From Lientehia sp934351765 (GTDB lineage Bacteria; Bacillota; Clostridia; Lachnospirales; Lachnospiraceae): a DNA stretch of 64,000 bases. The notes beneath the pieces are model-generated. The model was not told where the DNA came from. It ran no database searches and saw only the letters and a program-made list of their open reading frames with translations. A program made the position numbers and the translations under genes. The stretch covers positions 62,001 to 126,000 of the forward strand of contig NZ_JBQKGG010000005.1 of the NCBI RefSeq assembly GCF_052118925.1, read 5' to 3'. This document shows, piece by piece, positions 8,983-18,340 of the stretch (position 1 is its first letter; each line of letters opens with the position of its first letter).

Positions 8983-11763
8983 ATGAAACAGCTTCGCACC
9001 CGTAAAAAAACAACACTCCTGGAGAAAGCTCCCTTTCTCCTTTCCTTTTTTATCCCGGTCCTTATTATGATCGGGATCTTTGTCCAGCGGGGGATCTTTC
9101 CCTTCGGCGACAACAGCTTTCTCCGGACGGATATGTACCACCAGTATGCACCGTTCATGAATGAATTCATGGAGAAGCTGAAGCATGGAGGCTCCCTGCT
9201 CTATTCCTGGAACATCGGAATGGGGTCCAACTTTGCTCCGCTCTATGCCTACTATCTGGCAAGTCCGGTAAACTGGCTGGTATTTCTGGTTCCCCAGAGC
9301 CTGCTGATCGAGTTTATGACTTACCTGATCGTCATAAAGATCGGCCTTTCCGGACTGGCATTTTCCTGGTATTTGAGCCGACGCTTCAAGACAAGAGATC
9401 TCGGGATCGCGTTCTTTGCCATCTTTTATGCCCTGTCTGCCTATATGGCAGCTTACAGCTGGAATATCATGTGGCTGGACTGCCTGATCCTGGCTCCCAT
9501 CGTCATGCTGGGTCTGGAACAGCTTGTCAAGGAAGATAAATGTCTGCTTTACTGCCTGTCCCTGGCTCTTTCCATTATCACCAACTATTACATTTCCATT
9601 ATGATGTGTATTTTCATGGTGATTTATTTTATCGCACTGATGGTCATGGAGCGGGATCACAGCGGTTTCTTTAAGAAATGTGTTAACTTTGCCATCTATT
9701 CGCTGTTATCCGGCGGTCTCGCCGCATTCCTGCTGATTCCGGTTCTGTTCGCCCTGAAGCTGACAGCCTCCGGCGACGTAAGTATCCCCAAGACGCTTAC
9801 TTCCTATTTCTCCTGTTTTGAAATGCTGGCGCGTCACTTTGTCAATGTGGAAACAGAGACCGGGCTGGATCACTGGCCCAACATCTACTGCGGCGTGGCA
9901 GTTCTTCTGCTGTTTCCGCTCTATATGATGAACAGGGAAATCCCCAAACGGGAAAAGATCGTGAAGGGGATCCTGCTGTTCGTTATGCTTCTCGGATTTT
10001 CCCTGAACATTCCGAACTTTATCTGGCATGGATTCCATTTTCCCAACAGTCTTCCGGCCCGCCAGTCATTCCTTTATATCATTCTTCTGCTTACCATGTG
10101 TTATGAGGGATACCGGCATATCCGCGCCAACACTGCGGCACAGCTTACGGGAAGCTTCTGGGGCGTTGTGATCTTTATTTTCCTCTGTGAAGCCATCATC
10201 ACGGTGGATACCTTTGACTTCAAGGTCTATTATGTGACTCTGGCTCTCGTTGGTCTTTACGCCCTGCTTCTGTATTATCATAAAAACCGAAAAGCCTGGG
10301 CCCCCACCCTGGCGATCCTTGCCTTTACCCTGGTAGCTGTGGAAGCCAGCATGGATACGGCTGTCACCAGTGTTTCAACAGTAAACCGTACTGCTTACCT
10401 GGAAAATCAGGATTCCTTCCGCCGGCTCTCTGAAGCAATCGACAAAGAAGATGCTTCCTTGTTCCGAATGGAAAAGGTCAGCCGAAAAACAAAGAACGAC
10501 GCTGCACTGGCCGGTTACCGGTCTGCTTCCCTCTTTTCCTCCACCGCCAATGCGCATTTAAGTGATCTGTATAAGGCTCTGGGACTGGAGGGAAATACCA
10601 ATGCCTACAGTTTTTCCGGTGCTACTCCGCTGACCTCTGCGATCCTTGGTGTAAAATACACCTTGTCCACCACGCCTCTTGCCAGCGGGCTTTACACGGA
10701 AAAGATGACTGACGGAGAGGTAACGCTCTATGAAAACAGGTATTCCCTGCCCATCGGTTTCATGGTTTCCTCTGATTTTGAAAGCCTCTGGGATTATAAG
10801 CTGCTGAATCCGGTGGATAACCAGAATTCTCTGGCACAGGCAGCGGGCGCCGATGATATTCTGATGCTTACCGGGGACGGAGCCTCCTCCACGGGGAAAT
10901 ATACCATCAGTATCTCCGGGAACGGCTTCTATTATGTGGATGTAACAAACACCTCGATCAAGGATGTGTCCGTATCCTCTGCCGGCAATACCAAAAGCTT
11001 TTCCAATGTAAACCGCGGATATCTGCTGGATCTCGGATACTATGAGGCCGGTTCTTCCATCACCCTGACCACTGAACAGTCGGAGGAAAACTTCACTGCC
11101 AATGTTTACCGGCTGGATCTGGATGCATTACAGACCTGTATCAAAAACCTGGGCAGTGAACCGTTCACCGTAGACAGCTATTCCGACACCACTGTAACCG
11201 GACGGGTAACCGCCTCCGAAAGCGGTCTGTTATACACCTCCATTCCCTATGAGACCGGCTGGACTGTCAAGGTAGACGGCATCGAAGTGGAGCCGCAGAC
11301 CATTGCAGACACCATGCTTGCAATCCCTGTAAGCGCCGGCTCTCATTCCGTGGAACTGACCTACTGCCCCGATGGCATGGGACTTGGAATCCTGATTTCT
11401 GTGGTTTCCCTGATTCTTCTGATCCTTCTGGTCCTGAGCACAAGGGCTTACCACAAGCATCAGCTGGCGCTCTCTGCGCAGGATCAGGAACTGTCTGAAA
11501 ATCAGCGCTCGGCAGAAGCAGAACGGCGGGCGGCCCTCCGGGGAACAAAGCGGGTACTGATAAAGCAGCCGGAAATCCCCGGTAAAAGCACAGCCTCTGA
11601 CGGCTCCGGCTCTGAATCGACTTCTAATAAACAGCCTGATTCGGAAACGCAGTCCACAAACACAAACAATGTTATCACCACGGAACAGCCTTCTGAAACC
11701 ATTACAGATAAAACAGAAACTCAGATAAATGAAACAGCAGAAAGTGAGGAACAGGAATCATGA
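8983..11763 (+). CDS. YfhO-family polytopic membrane protein (GT-C-like)
   Basis: The 926-residue protein has about a dozen membrane segments in the first 480 residues, an extracellular soluble domain (about 480-800), a last membrane helix near residue 805-828 (MGLGILISVVSLILLILLV), and a charged, Ser/Thr/Gln/Glu-rich tail. The DNSFLRTDMYHQYAPF region in the first outer loop holds the acidic residues typical of YfhO, a lipid-linked sugar transferase. It probably moves a sugar from the carrier made by the preceding glycosyltransferase onto a surface polymer. The low-complexity cytoplasmic tail of about 90 residues is unusual. Its stop codon overlaps the argH start by four bases (ATGA), implying translational coupling. 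Confidence 0.85.
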   Translation: MKQLRTRKKTTLLEKAPFLLSFFIPVLIMIGIFVQRGIFPFGDNSFLRTDMYHQYAPFMNEFMEKLKHGGSLLYSWNIGMGSNFAPLYAYYLASPVNWLVFLVPQSLLIEFMTYLIVIKIGLSGLAFSWYLSRRFKTRDLGIAFFAIFYALSAYMAAYSWNIMWLDCLILAPIVMLGLEQLVKEDKCLLYCLSLALSIITNYYISIMMCIFMVIYFIALMVMERDHSGFFKKCVNFAIYSLLSGGLAAFLLIPVLFALKLTASGDVSIPKTLTSYFSCFEMLARHFVNVETETGLDHWPNIYCGVAVLLLFPLYMMNREIPKREKIVKGILLFVMLLGFSLNIPNFIWHGFHFPNSLPARQSFLYIILLLTMCYEGYRHIRANTAAQLTGSFWGVVIFIFLCEAIITVDTFDFKVYYVTLALVGLYALLLYYHKNRKAWAPTLAILAFTLVAVEASMDTAVTSVSTVNRTAYLENQDSFRRLSEAIDKEDASLFRMEKVSRKTKNDAALAGYRSASLFSSTANAHLSDLYKALGLEGNTNAYSFSGATPLTSAILGVKYTLSTTPLASGLYTEKMTDGEVTLYENRYSLPIGFMVSSDFESLWDYKLLNPVDNQNSLAQAAGADDILMLTGDGASSTGKYTISISGNGFYYVDVTNTSIKDVSVSSAGNTKSFSNVNRGYLLDLGYYEAGSSITLTTEQSEENFTANVYRLDLDALQTCIKNLGSEPFTVDSYSDTTVTGRVTASESGLLYTSIPYETGWTVKVDGIEVEPQTIADTMLAIPVSAGSHSVELTYCPDGMGLGILISVVSLILLILLVLSTRAYHKHQLALSAQDQELSENQRSAEAERRAALRGTKRVLIKQPEIPGKSTASDGSGSESTSNKQPDSETQSTNTNNVITTEQPSETITDKTETQINETAESEEQES

Positions 11764-13133
11764 AATTATGGGGAGGACGCTTCACAAAAGAAGAAAACGC
11801 ACTGGTAGACCATTTTAACGCTTCGATCTCTTTTGACCAGAGATTTTATAAGCAGGACATCCGCGGCAGCATCGCCCATGTAACCATGCTGGCAAAACAG
11901 GGAATTTTAACAGAAGCGGAAATGACGGAGATCCGAAACGGCCTGGAAGGAATCCTGGCTGATGTGGAAGCCGGACGGCTGGAGATTGATCCCACCGCGG
12001 AAGATATCCACAGCTTTGTGGAAGCCACACTGATCGAGCGGGTCGGCGATGTGGGAAAGAAGCTGCATACCGGCAGAAGCCGAAACGATCAGGTTGCTCT
12101 GGACATGAAGCTTTATATCCGGGACGAAATCGGCGAGCTGGATGCACTCTTAAAGGATCTGCTTACCACGATCCTGCGGATCATTGATGAAAATCTGGAA
12201 ACTTATATGCCTGGATTCACCCATTTACAGAAGGCTCAGCCTGTCACCGTCGCTCACCACTTTGGTGCTTACTTTGAAATGTTTCTCCGTGACCGGAGCC
12301 GTCTGGCAGATATCCGCAAGCGCATGAATACCTGTCCGCTTGGCGCCGGTGCACTCGCCGGAACTACCTATCCTCTGGATCGGGAATATACCGCATCTCT
12401 TCTGGATTTTGACTGTGCAACCAGAAACAGTATGGATTCTGTTTCCGACCGTGACTATCTGATCGAGCTCTGCAGTGCCATGGCAACCATCATGATGCAT
12501 CTGAGCCGTTTCTCAGAAGAGATCATTCTCTGGAACTCCAACGAGTACCAGTTTGTAGAACTGGACGATGCTTACAGCACCGGAAGTTCTATTATGCCTC
12601 AGAAAAAGAATCCGGATATTGCCGAGCTGGTCCGCGGAAAGACCGGCCGTGTCTACGGCGCTCTGACCTCAATCCTGACAACCATGAAGGGCATCCCGCT
12701 GGCATACAATAAAGATATGCAGGAGGACAAGGAAATGGTATTTGACTCCATCGATACCACAAAGGGCTGCATCGCCCTGTTCACCGGCATGATCGATACC
12801 ATGCGCTTCCATAAGGATATTATGAAAAAGAGTGCCATGAACGGCTTTACCAACGCCACCGATGCCGCAGATTACCTGGTAAACCATGGGGTTCCGTTCC
12901 GTGATGCTCATGGAATCGTCGGTCAGCTGGTTCTGTTCTGCCTGGATAAGGGAATTTCTCTGGATGATATGACTCTGGAAGAATACAAGGCCATCAGCCC
13001 CGTATTTGAATCTGATATTTATGACGCGATCAGCTTAAAGACCTGTGTAGAAAAACGGACGACCATCGGTGCTCCCGGCCCCTCGGTCATGAAGCAGGCC
13101 GCCGAGCAGTATCATAAACTGTTAGAAAATTAG
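11760..13133 (+). CDS. argH: Argininosuccinate lyase
   Basis: ArgH splits argininosuccinate into arginine and fumarate. The 457-residue protein starts MKLWGGRFTKEENALVDHFN and carries the lyase superfamily signature GSSIMPQKKNPD, plus HTGRSRNDQVALDMKLY and TYPLDRE, all typical of ArgH. The ATG overlaps the stop of the YfhO-like gene (ATGA), with no separate promoter seen. argG is not in the window. Two hairpin terminators follow at 13159 and 13199, separating it from convergent xylB. Confidence 0.96.
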   Translation: MKLWGGRFTKEENALVDHFNASISFDQRFYKQDIRGSIAHVTMLAKQGILTEAEMTEIRNGLEGILADVEAGRLEIDPTAEDIHSFVEATLIERVGDVGKKLHTGRSRNDQVALDMKLYIRDEIGELDALLKDLLTTILRIIDENLETYMPGFTHLQKAQPVTVAHHFGAYFEMFLRDRSRLADIRKRMNTCPLGAGALAGTTYPLDREYTASLLDFDCATRNSMDSVSDRDYLIELCSAMATIMMHLSRFSEEIILWNSNEYQFVELDDAYSTGSSIMPQKKNPDIAELVRGKTGRVYGALTSILTTMKGIPLAYNKDMQEDKEMVFDSIDTTKGCIALFTGMIDTMRFHKDIMKKSAMNGFTNATDAADYLVNHGVPFRDAHGIVGQLVLFCLDKGISLDDMTLEEYKAISPVFESDIYDAISLKTCVEKRTTIGAPGPSVMKQAAEQYHKLLEN

Positions 13134-13158
13134 AATTGTATACGAACGTTTATCATTT

Positions 13159-13190
13159 GGGGATTCCCGCAAACGGGAATCCCCTTTTTA
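13159..13190. terminator. Intrinsic terminator after argH, probably bidirectional
   Basis: GGGGATTCCCG and CGGGAATCCCC form an 11-bp perfect stem with a 3-base loop, followed by TTTTTATTT on the plus strand. It lies 25 bases past the argH stop, between convergent argH and xylB. Confidence 0.9.
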
Positions 13191-13196
13191 TTTCAG

Positions 13197-13228
13197 CAGA
13201 GAATCCTGCAGGCAGGATTCTTTTTAAT
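13197..13228. terminator. Second terminator between argH and xylB
   Basis: AGAATCCTGC and GCAGGATTCT pair over a short loop, followed by TTTTAATC on the plus strand; on the minus strand the run past the stem is weaker. It lies 15 bases from the xylB stop and probably serves as a back-up for argH and as the end of xylB. Confidence 0.7.
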
Positions 13229-13242
13229 CATCCATCCGACAA

Positions 13243-14766
13243 TTACAGCTTTGCCAGTTCCTTGTACTGATCCTTCAGGCAGGTGTAAAGGTTCTTATAG
13301 ATCTTATGATATTCCTCATACTTTGCGGTATGCTCCGGAATGGGATCACAGGACTTGTCCGTATGGATCATCTTCTCGCAGGCAGCCTCTACGCTGTCAT
13401 AGATTCCGGCGCCCACACCGGCCAGGATTGCCACGCCAAGAGCCGGACCCTCCTTCGCCGCAACGGTCTTTACGGTACAGCCATACATATCTGCAAGCAT
13501 CTGGCGCCACACGGCACTTCTTCCGCCGCCTCCGCAGGCCATCATGTCATCAACCTCCACGCCCATTTCTTTCAGAATGTCATTGCAGTCCTTCATGGAA
13601 TAGGATACACCCTCCATCACGGCACGAAGCATATGCTTTCTGGTATGGATCGCGGAAAGGCCAAAGAACACACCTCTGCAGTCCGGATCCAGATGCGGAG
13701 TCCGCTCTCCCATCAGATACGGCAGATAGATCAGACGATCTGCTCCCAGCGATACGCTCTCCACATCGCGGTTGATATAATCGTAGGCGTCACAGCCCTC
13801 TTCTTTTGCCTTTTCCATGTAGTCCTGGCAGAAATTATTGCGGAACCACTGAAGAGAAAGGCCTGCCCCCTGGGTAACGCCCATAACATGCCAACAGCCG
13901 GGCACCGCGCAGCAGAAGGTATGAACTCTTCCCTTGGGATCAATGGTGACATTTTTGCTGTGGGCAAACACAACGCCGCTGGTTCCGATGGTCGTAAAGG
14001 CACGTCCGTCTTTCACAACACCGGTTCCTACCGCTGCCGCCGCATTATCTCCGGCACCTCCGACTACCACCGTTTTTTCGGAAAGTCCGGTCACTGCCGC
14101 GATCTCAGGCAGAATCGTTCCGGTCACCTCCGGGGACTCATAAACCTTTGCCAGCATACGCTTATCAATATCCAGCTTTTCCAGCACCTCGTCGGACCAG
14201 CAGCGGTTCGGCACATCCAGAAGCTGCATACCGGACGCATCAGACACCTCGGTTGCATACTCTCCCGTCAGGATCAGACGTACATAATCCTTGGGCAGCA
14301 GGATATGACGGCACTTCGCATAGTTTTCCGGCTCATGATTTCTCACCCAGAGAATCTTGGAGGCCGTAAAACCGGTCAGCGCCGGGTTCGCTGTAATCTC
14401 AATCAGACGCTCTTTTCCGACCTTTTCTGTAATTTCCTCACATTCCTTTGCGGTTCTCTGATCACACCAGATGATTGAAGGACGGATCACTTCGTTGTTT
14501 TCATCTAACATCACAAGGCCGTGCATCTGGCCGGAAATACCGATTCCCTTGATCTCATCCTTATCAACACCGGATTCCTTCACCACTCTGGTGATGGTTT
14601 CCAGCGCAGCCTCTCTCCAGTCTTCCGGCTTCTGCTCTGCCCAGCCGTTCTGAGGCTGATACATGGGATATTCCCTTGATGCGGAAGCGATCACTGTTCC
14701 GTTTTCATCAAACAGGACTGTCTTCGTTGCAGAGGTTCCAAGATCAATTCCGATTAAATAATTCAT
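13243..14766 (-). CDS. xylB: Xylulokinase (FGGY family)
   Basis: XylB phosphorylates D-xylulose to xylulose 5-phosphate. The 507-residue protein begins MNYLIGIDLGTSATKTVLFD (phosphate-1 motif of the actin-like fold), has GISGQMHGLVMLD and a sugar-binding IIWCDQRTA region, and CGGGGRSAVWRQMLADMYG (adenosine motif) near the C-terminus. The length is typical of XylB. GGGAGG precedes the ATG. No xylose isomerase or transporter is next to it. The D-lyxose isomerase encoded at 61.4 kb would yield D-xylulose, so the two could be linked in metabolism, although not by position. Confidence 0.92.
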   Translation of the reverse strand: MNYLIGIDLGTSATKTVLFDENGTVIASASREYPMYQPQNGWAEQKPEDWREAALETITRVVKESGVDKDEIKGIGISGQMHGLVMLDENNEVIRPSIIWCDQRTAKECEEITEKVGKERLIEITANPALTGFTASKILWVRNHEPENYAKCRHILLPKDYVRLILTGEYATEVSDASGMQLLDVPNRCWSDEVLEKLDIDKRMLAKVYESPEVTGTILPEIAAVTGLSEKTVVVGGAGDNAAAAVGTGVVKDGRAFTTIGTSGVVFAHSKNVTIDPKGRVHTFCCAVPGCWHVMGVTQGAGLSLQWFRNNFCQDYMEKAKEEGCDAYDYINRDVESVSLGADRLIYLPYLMGERTPHLDPDCRGVFFGLSAIHTRKHMLRAVMEGVSYSMKDCNDILKEMGVEVDDMMACGGGGRSAVWRQMLADMYGCTVKTVAAKEGPALGVAILAGVGAGIYDSVEAACEKMIHTDKSCDPIPEHTAKYEEYHKIYKNLYTCLKDQYKELAKL

Positions 14767-14843
14767 TCGTTTCCTCCCTATCTTTATCTTTCAGGCCCGC
14801 AGGCTCATTTGTTTTTTATTTTAACACACTTCCTTTCTTTTTT

Positions 14844-17800
14844 CTATCCCTCCGTATGTTTTGTTATCCTCCGGTATCTATACCAGCCTGCCCCGGTCAA
14901 GACTGTCAGCACTGCCAGCACTGCCATGCCTCGGTACGGAGACCGGAACAGCAGTACCAGTCCGTTCGGTGTCACCAGAAGTCTGAGCCGCCGGTATGCA
15001 CCTGTTTCCGTCTCCGGCTCTTCTCCTGCCTCCTCCCCTGCTTCTCCGTTTGTTCCTGTGCCTTTGTCCGCCTCCGGCTTTCCGTTCCCTGCCCGGTCCC
15101 ATACCCAGACCTGAACCGTCTGCCAGTCATCCTTCGCCTGAACCGTGATCTCGGTCTGTCCGTTGTTCTCCCGGATCAGCTTCTGGAGCGCCCCATCCTC
15201 CAGACATTGTTCCTCCTCGCCGATCCGGATCCGAATCCCGGCCAGCTCCATATTGTCCCAGGCAGACAGGCGCAGCTTTTTCTCCCGCTCCCGATAGCGT
15301 CCGCCATCCTTCGCGCCAGTGAGAATCACCGACGGCGGTGTTTTATCCACAGCAAACGAAAAACGGGCGCTTCTTTTCCACGTCTTCGGCGTTGTATTCC
15401 CCATTTGATTCCCGGCCCGGTCTCCCGAATAAAGAAAGATCTCATAATCGCCCTCCAAAGCAAACACATGGCTCAGAATCCGGATCCGGTAACATTTCCA
15501 GTCTTCCATCGTCTCCTCTGCTCCTCCTGTCTTCGTAAGCTCCTCCCGGAGATAATCCTCCTGATCCTTCAGTTCCTCCAGTACACCATCCCGGCTTACC
15601 GCCACCCGGTACTCCTCCACCTCATCCACATTATATTCCAGAACTGTAACCTCCCGTTCTTTCGAAAGATACGGATAGCTTCCGTCCTCCGGATAAAGCC
15701 AGACTGCCGTTTCTGTCTCCGGCAGATAGACCGATCCGAAACGATTTACGGAAAATGTTACGTTACGCTCCGCCCGGTTTCCGGCACGATCCATGGCAGA
15801 AACCGTCAGCCGGTAAAATCCGTCTGTTTCCTCCGTTTCCGGAAAGTTTTTTGATGAGAGCAGCCGCCAGACCTGTAAAATTTCCTGCTCATTCCCGCTT
15901 TTCAAGTCTGTTTCCAGACTTGCTTCTGTTTTCACTTCGTTTTCTGGTTTGTCTCCGTTCTCCATTTCCGCCCCCGTATCCTTCCAGACACCATTTCGAA
16001 ATCGAAGTAATGAGGTCTGAACCGTTTCTTTCCGCAGATTCTGATCCTTCGCCGAAAGCCCGGCCTCCACCGTTCCGCGGTTGGCGGACCGGTCCGCCAG
16101 ACCGTCCACCGTAAGCCGAGGTGCTTCTGTGTCAACCGTAAACAGCGGAGCTTCCCAGACCGTCTCATTTCCGGCCAGATCCGTACAGGAAAACCGAATA
16201 TGATACATCCGGTTTTCTTCATATATGGTTTCTGCCAGATGCATTGGTCCGGAAGACTGAAATATCGGATTTTCGCTGTCCTCCGCCAAAAACAGTTCTT
16301 CAGAAAAGTTTTTTTCCTGTACCGCTACCATCGCTTTTCGAGCCGATGCAAAAAAGCCTTTCTGTGCCTGTTCCCCGCCATTTCCGCCATCTGCAAACTC
16401 CACCGTAAGCTCCGGCGGTGTCTGGTCAATGACAAAGGGCTCTGCCGACACTTCTGCTTCGTTTCCGGCCAGATCTGCTCCGTGAACGGAAACCGCATAT
16501 TCCCCATCCGCGGAAAATACCATGGTCAGACGGTGTACTTCCCCGTCATGACTCCAGGCTCCGACCTGCGGTCCTTCCCCCTCTGTATTGGTAATGGACA
16601 AAGAGATCAGTTTTTCCGAGAAAAACGGTTCCCTTACTGTCAGGACAGCCGTCCGTTCCGCCGCATAATACTTTTCATTTTTCGGTTCCGCCTGATTAAA
16701 TTCCAGCAAAAGCTCCGGCGGTCTGGAATCCAGAAGAAACCTTGTCTGTTCTTCGCTGCGGTTTCCCGCCTGATCCTCCGCCCAGACAACCAGCTCCAAT
16801 TCCTGCTCCTCATAGCGGGAAAGAGGAAATTCCAATACCGTCTGAAAGGATTCTGCTCCGGCAAATGCCTCCGAAAAACTCCCCTGTTCCAATTCCTGCC
16901 CGCCATTTCCGTACAGACGATATCCTGCTGCCCGCAGGCCGGCCAGTGCTTCTCCTTCTCCCCGATCCTGAATTCCAATCACTGCTTTAACGCTGCTTCG
17001 ATAACAAGGCTCCAGAACTCCGGCTTCTCCCTCCAATTCCACGAATATCTCCGGCCCCAGCGACTCCACCAGAATCCCCTCACTGGAAAAGTAACTCCAC
17101 AATCCTGCATAATTCGTTACCTTTCCGTAAACTATGGTTTTCGTCCCGGTTTCCAGAAACAGGCTGTCTCCGGCTGTCCATGCTTTCTCCGGAAGTGCAT
17201 CCAGCTCTGCTCTGGAAAGACCTTTTCCAGAGCAGTAATACTGAATCGGTTCCACCAGAGATAAGCTGTCAGAACCAGACAAACGTACAGGCACCCGTGT
17301 ACCGGAAAGCAATCCGAAGCCCATTTGATCCCAAAAGCCTGTCCACTGGTGTCCCAGTGCCTCTGCCACACCCTGATCCGGCGGCGTCAGATCCACGGTA
17401 AACCGGTCCTCCGTCTTTGCTTCCGGTGCAATCGGATTTCCTGCCGGATCTGTATAAGAAATCTTTACCTCATATATCCCCTCTTCCGAAAATCGAAGCC
17501 TGCATTTATACCAGAAAAGCCCCCGTTCCGCTGCAGGCTCCCAGAAAACGTTTTCCGGTTCCGAAAAAGCGCCGTTTTTCCGGATCTCAATCACCGGAGG
17601 TTCTCCCTGTCTGAAATATTCCTCCTCCATATAGCACCACAGCTCTGCGGTCTGATTATAATAATCCGCATGACGGATCTTCTCCTGCTGCTCCCGTTCC
17701 AGAAGAAGCTTCGGAGCCTGCCGGTCGATCACCACGCTGCACTGCTGGTCCCAAACGGCCCGGTTCCCGGCCAGGTCATCGCAGGCGATCATTTCCAGCC

Positions 17801-18338
17801 GCCAGCTTCCCTCCTGTAAAAAGCGCAGCCGCACCGTATAAACTCCAGGTGCCTCCTCCGTCCATTCTCCGGCCTCCAGAGTTCCTTTTTCTGCCCCCTC
17901 CAGGCCTCTCCAGCCACCTGTCCCATAAGAAAGCAAAAGCTCCGATCCCCGTTTATCGCTAAGCTGTATTCTCAACGTTTCCGGATCCGGGTTCTTTTCC
18001 CGAACTGTCACGACTGCCTCTGCCGTTTCCCGGAAAAACACATATGTTCCGAAGCCCGTTGTTCCGTTTTCCGTCTCCCCGCTTTTTGAATAAAACTGAA
18101 CAGAAATGGACGGCTCCTCTGCCAGTGAAATAAAGCCGGGAATCAAAAATAACACGGCCACCGCCAGGGACAGGACCGCCAGCGATATGACAGACACGGT
18201 CACCCGCAGTAAAATCCTTCGATTCCGAAACAGCTTCATCCGTACCCCAAGTATTCCCACCGTCACAAGTCCCAGAAGCGCCAGGACCGCCAGCGTCCAT
18301 GACAGACTATAATACCAGCTTATCATTCCCCGTTCCAT
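14844..18338 (-). CDS. Large membrane-anchored protein with about eight Ig-like repeats
   Basis: A 1164-residue protein of unknown function. Two hydrophobic segments lie near residues 13-33 and 44-72, then a long exterior region, and one more membrane helix near residues 1128-1148 before a basic tail. The exterior has at least eight repeats, each marked by a DxAGN motif (for example DLAGNRAVW, DQAGNRSEE, DRAGNQMGN) followed by D-x-x-P-P strands such as VDLTPP, DSRPP and DQTPP. This is the pattern of bacterial Ig-like (Big-type) adhesin modules. The gene starts two bases after the kinase gene 18341-19984, so the two are cotranscribed and probably function together. It could be a surface sensor, scaffold or adhesin; no catalytic motif was found. 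Confidence 0.8.
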   Translation of the reverse strand: MERGMISWYYSLSWTLAVLALLGLVTVGILGVRMKLFRNRRILLRVTVSVISLAVLSLAVAVLFLIPGFISLAEEPSISVQFYSKSGETENGTTGFGTYVFFRETAEAVVTVREKNPDPETLRIQLSDKRGSELLLSYGTGGWRGLEGAEKGTLEAGEWTEEAPGVYTVRLRFLQEGSWRLEMIACDDLAGNRAVWDQQCSVVIDRQAPKLLLEREQQEKIRHADYYNQTAELWCYMEEEYFRQGEPPVIEIRKNGAFSEPENVFWEPAAERGLFWYKCRLRFSEEGIYEVKISYTDPAGNPIAPEAKTEDRFTVDLTPPDQGVAEALGHQWTGFWDQMGFGLLSGTRVPVRLSGSDSLSLVEPIQYYCSGKGLSRAELDALPEKAWTAGDSLFLETGTKTIVYGKVTNYAGLWSYFSSEGILVESLGPEIFVELEGEAGVLEPCYRSSVKAVIGIQDRGEGEALAGLRAAGYRLYGNGGQELEQGSFSEAFAGAESFQTVLEFPLSRYEEQELELVVWAEDQAGNRSEEQTRFLLDSRPPELLLEFNQAEPKNEKYYAAERTAVLTVREPFFSEKLISLSITNTEGEGPQVGAWSHDGEVHRLTMVFSADGEYAVSVHGADLAGNEAEVSAEPFVIDQTPPELTVEFADGGNGGEQAQKGFFASARKAMVAVQEKNFSEELFLAEDSENPIFQSSGPMHLAETIYEENRMYHIRFSCTDLAGNETVWEAPLFTVDTEAPRLTVDGLADRSANRGTVEAGLSAKDQNLRKETVQTSLLRFRNGVWKDTGAEMENGDKPENEVKTEASLETDLKSGNEQEILQVWRLLSSKNFPETEETDGFYRLTVSAMDRAGNRAERNVTFSVNRFGSVYLPETETAVWLYPEDGSYPYLSKEREVTVLEYNVDEVEEYRVAVSRDGVLEELKDQEDYLREELTKTGGAEETMEDWKCYRIRILSHVFALEGDYEIFLYSGDRAGNQMGNTTPKTWKRSARFSFAVDKTPPSVILTGAKDGGRYREREKKLRLSAWDNMELAGIRIRIGEEEQCLEDGALQKLIRENNGQTEITVQAKDDWQTVQVWVWDRAGNGKPEADKGTGTNGEAGEEAGEEPETETGAYRRLRLLVTPNGLVLLFRSPYRGMAVLAVLTVLTGAGWYRYRRITKHTEG

Positions 18339-18340
18339 CC

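Noticed and set aside
14676..15854. Open frame of 392 codons antisense to xylB and the Ig-repeat gene
   Set aside because: Spans the border of two well-supported minus-strand genes and is rich in Arg, Cys, Pro and Phe, as expected for a complement frame of GC-rich coding DNA.
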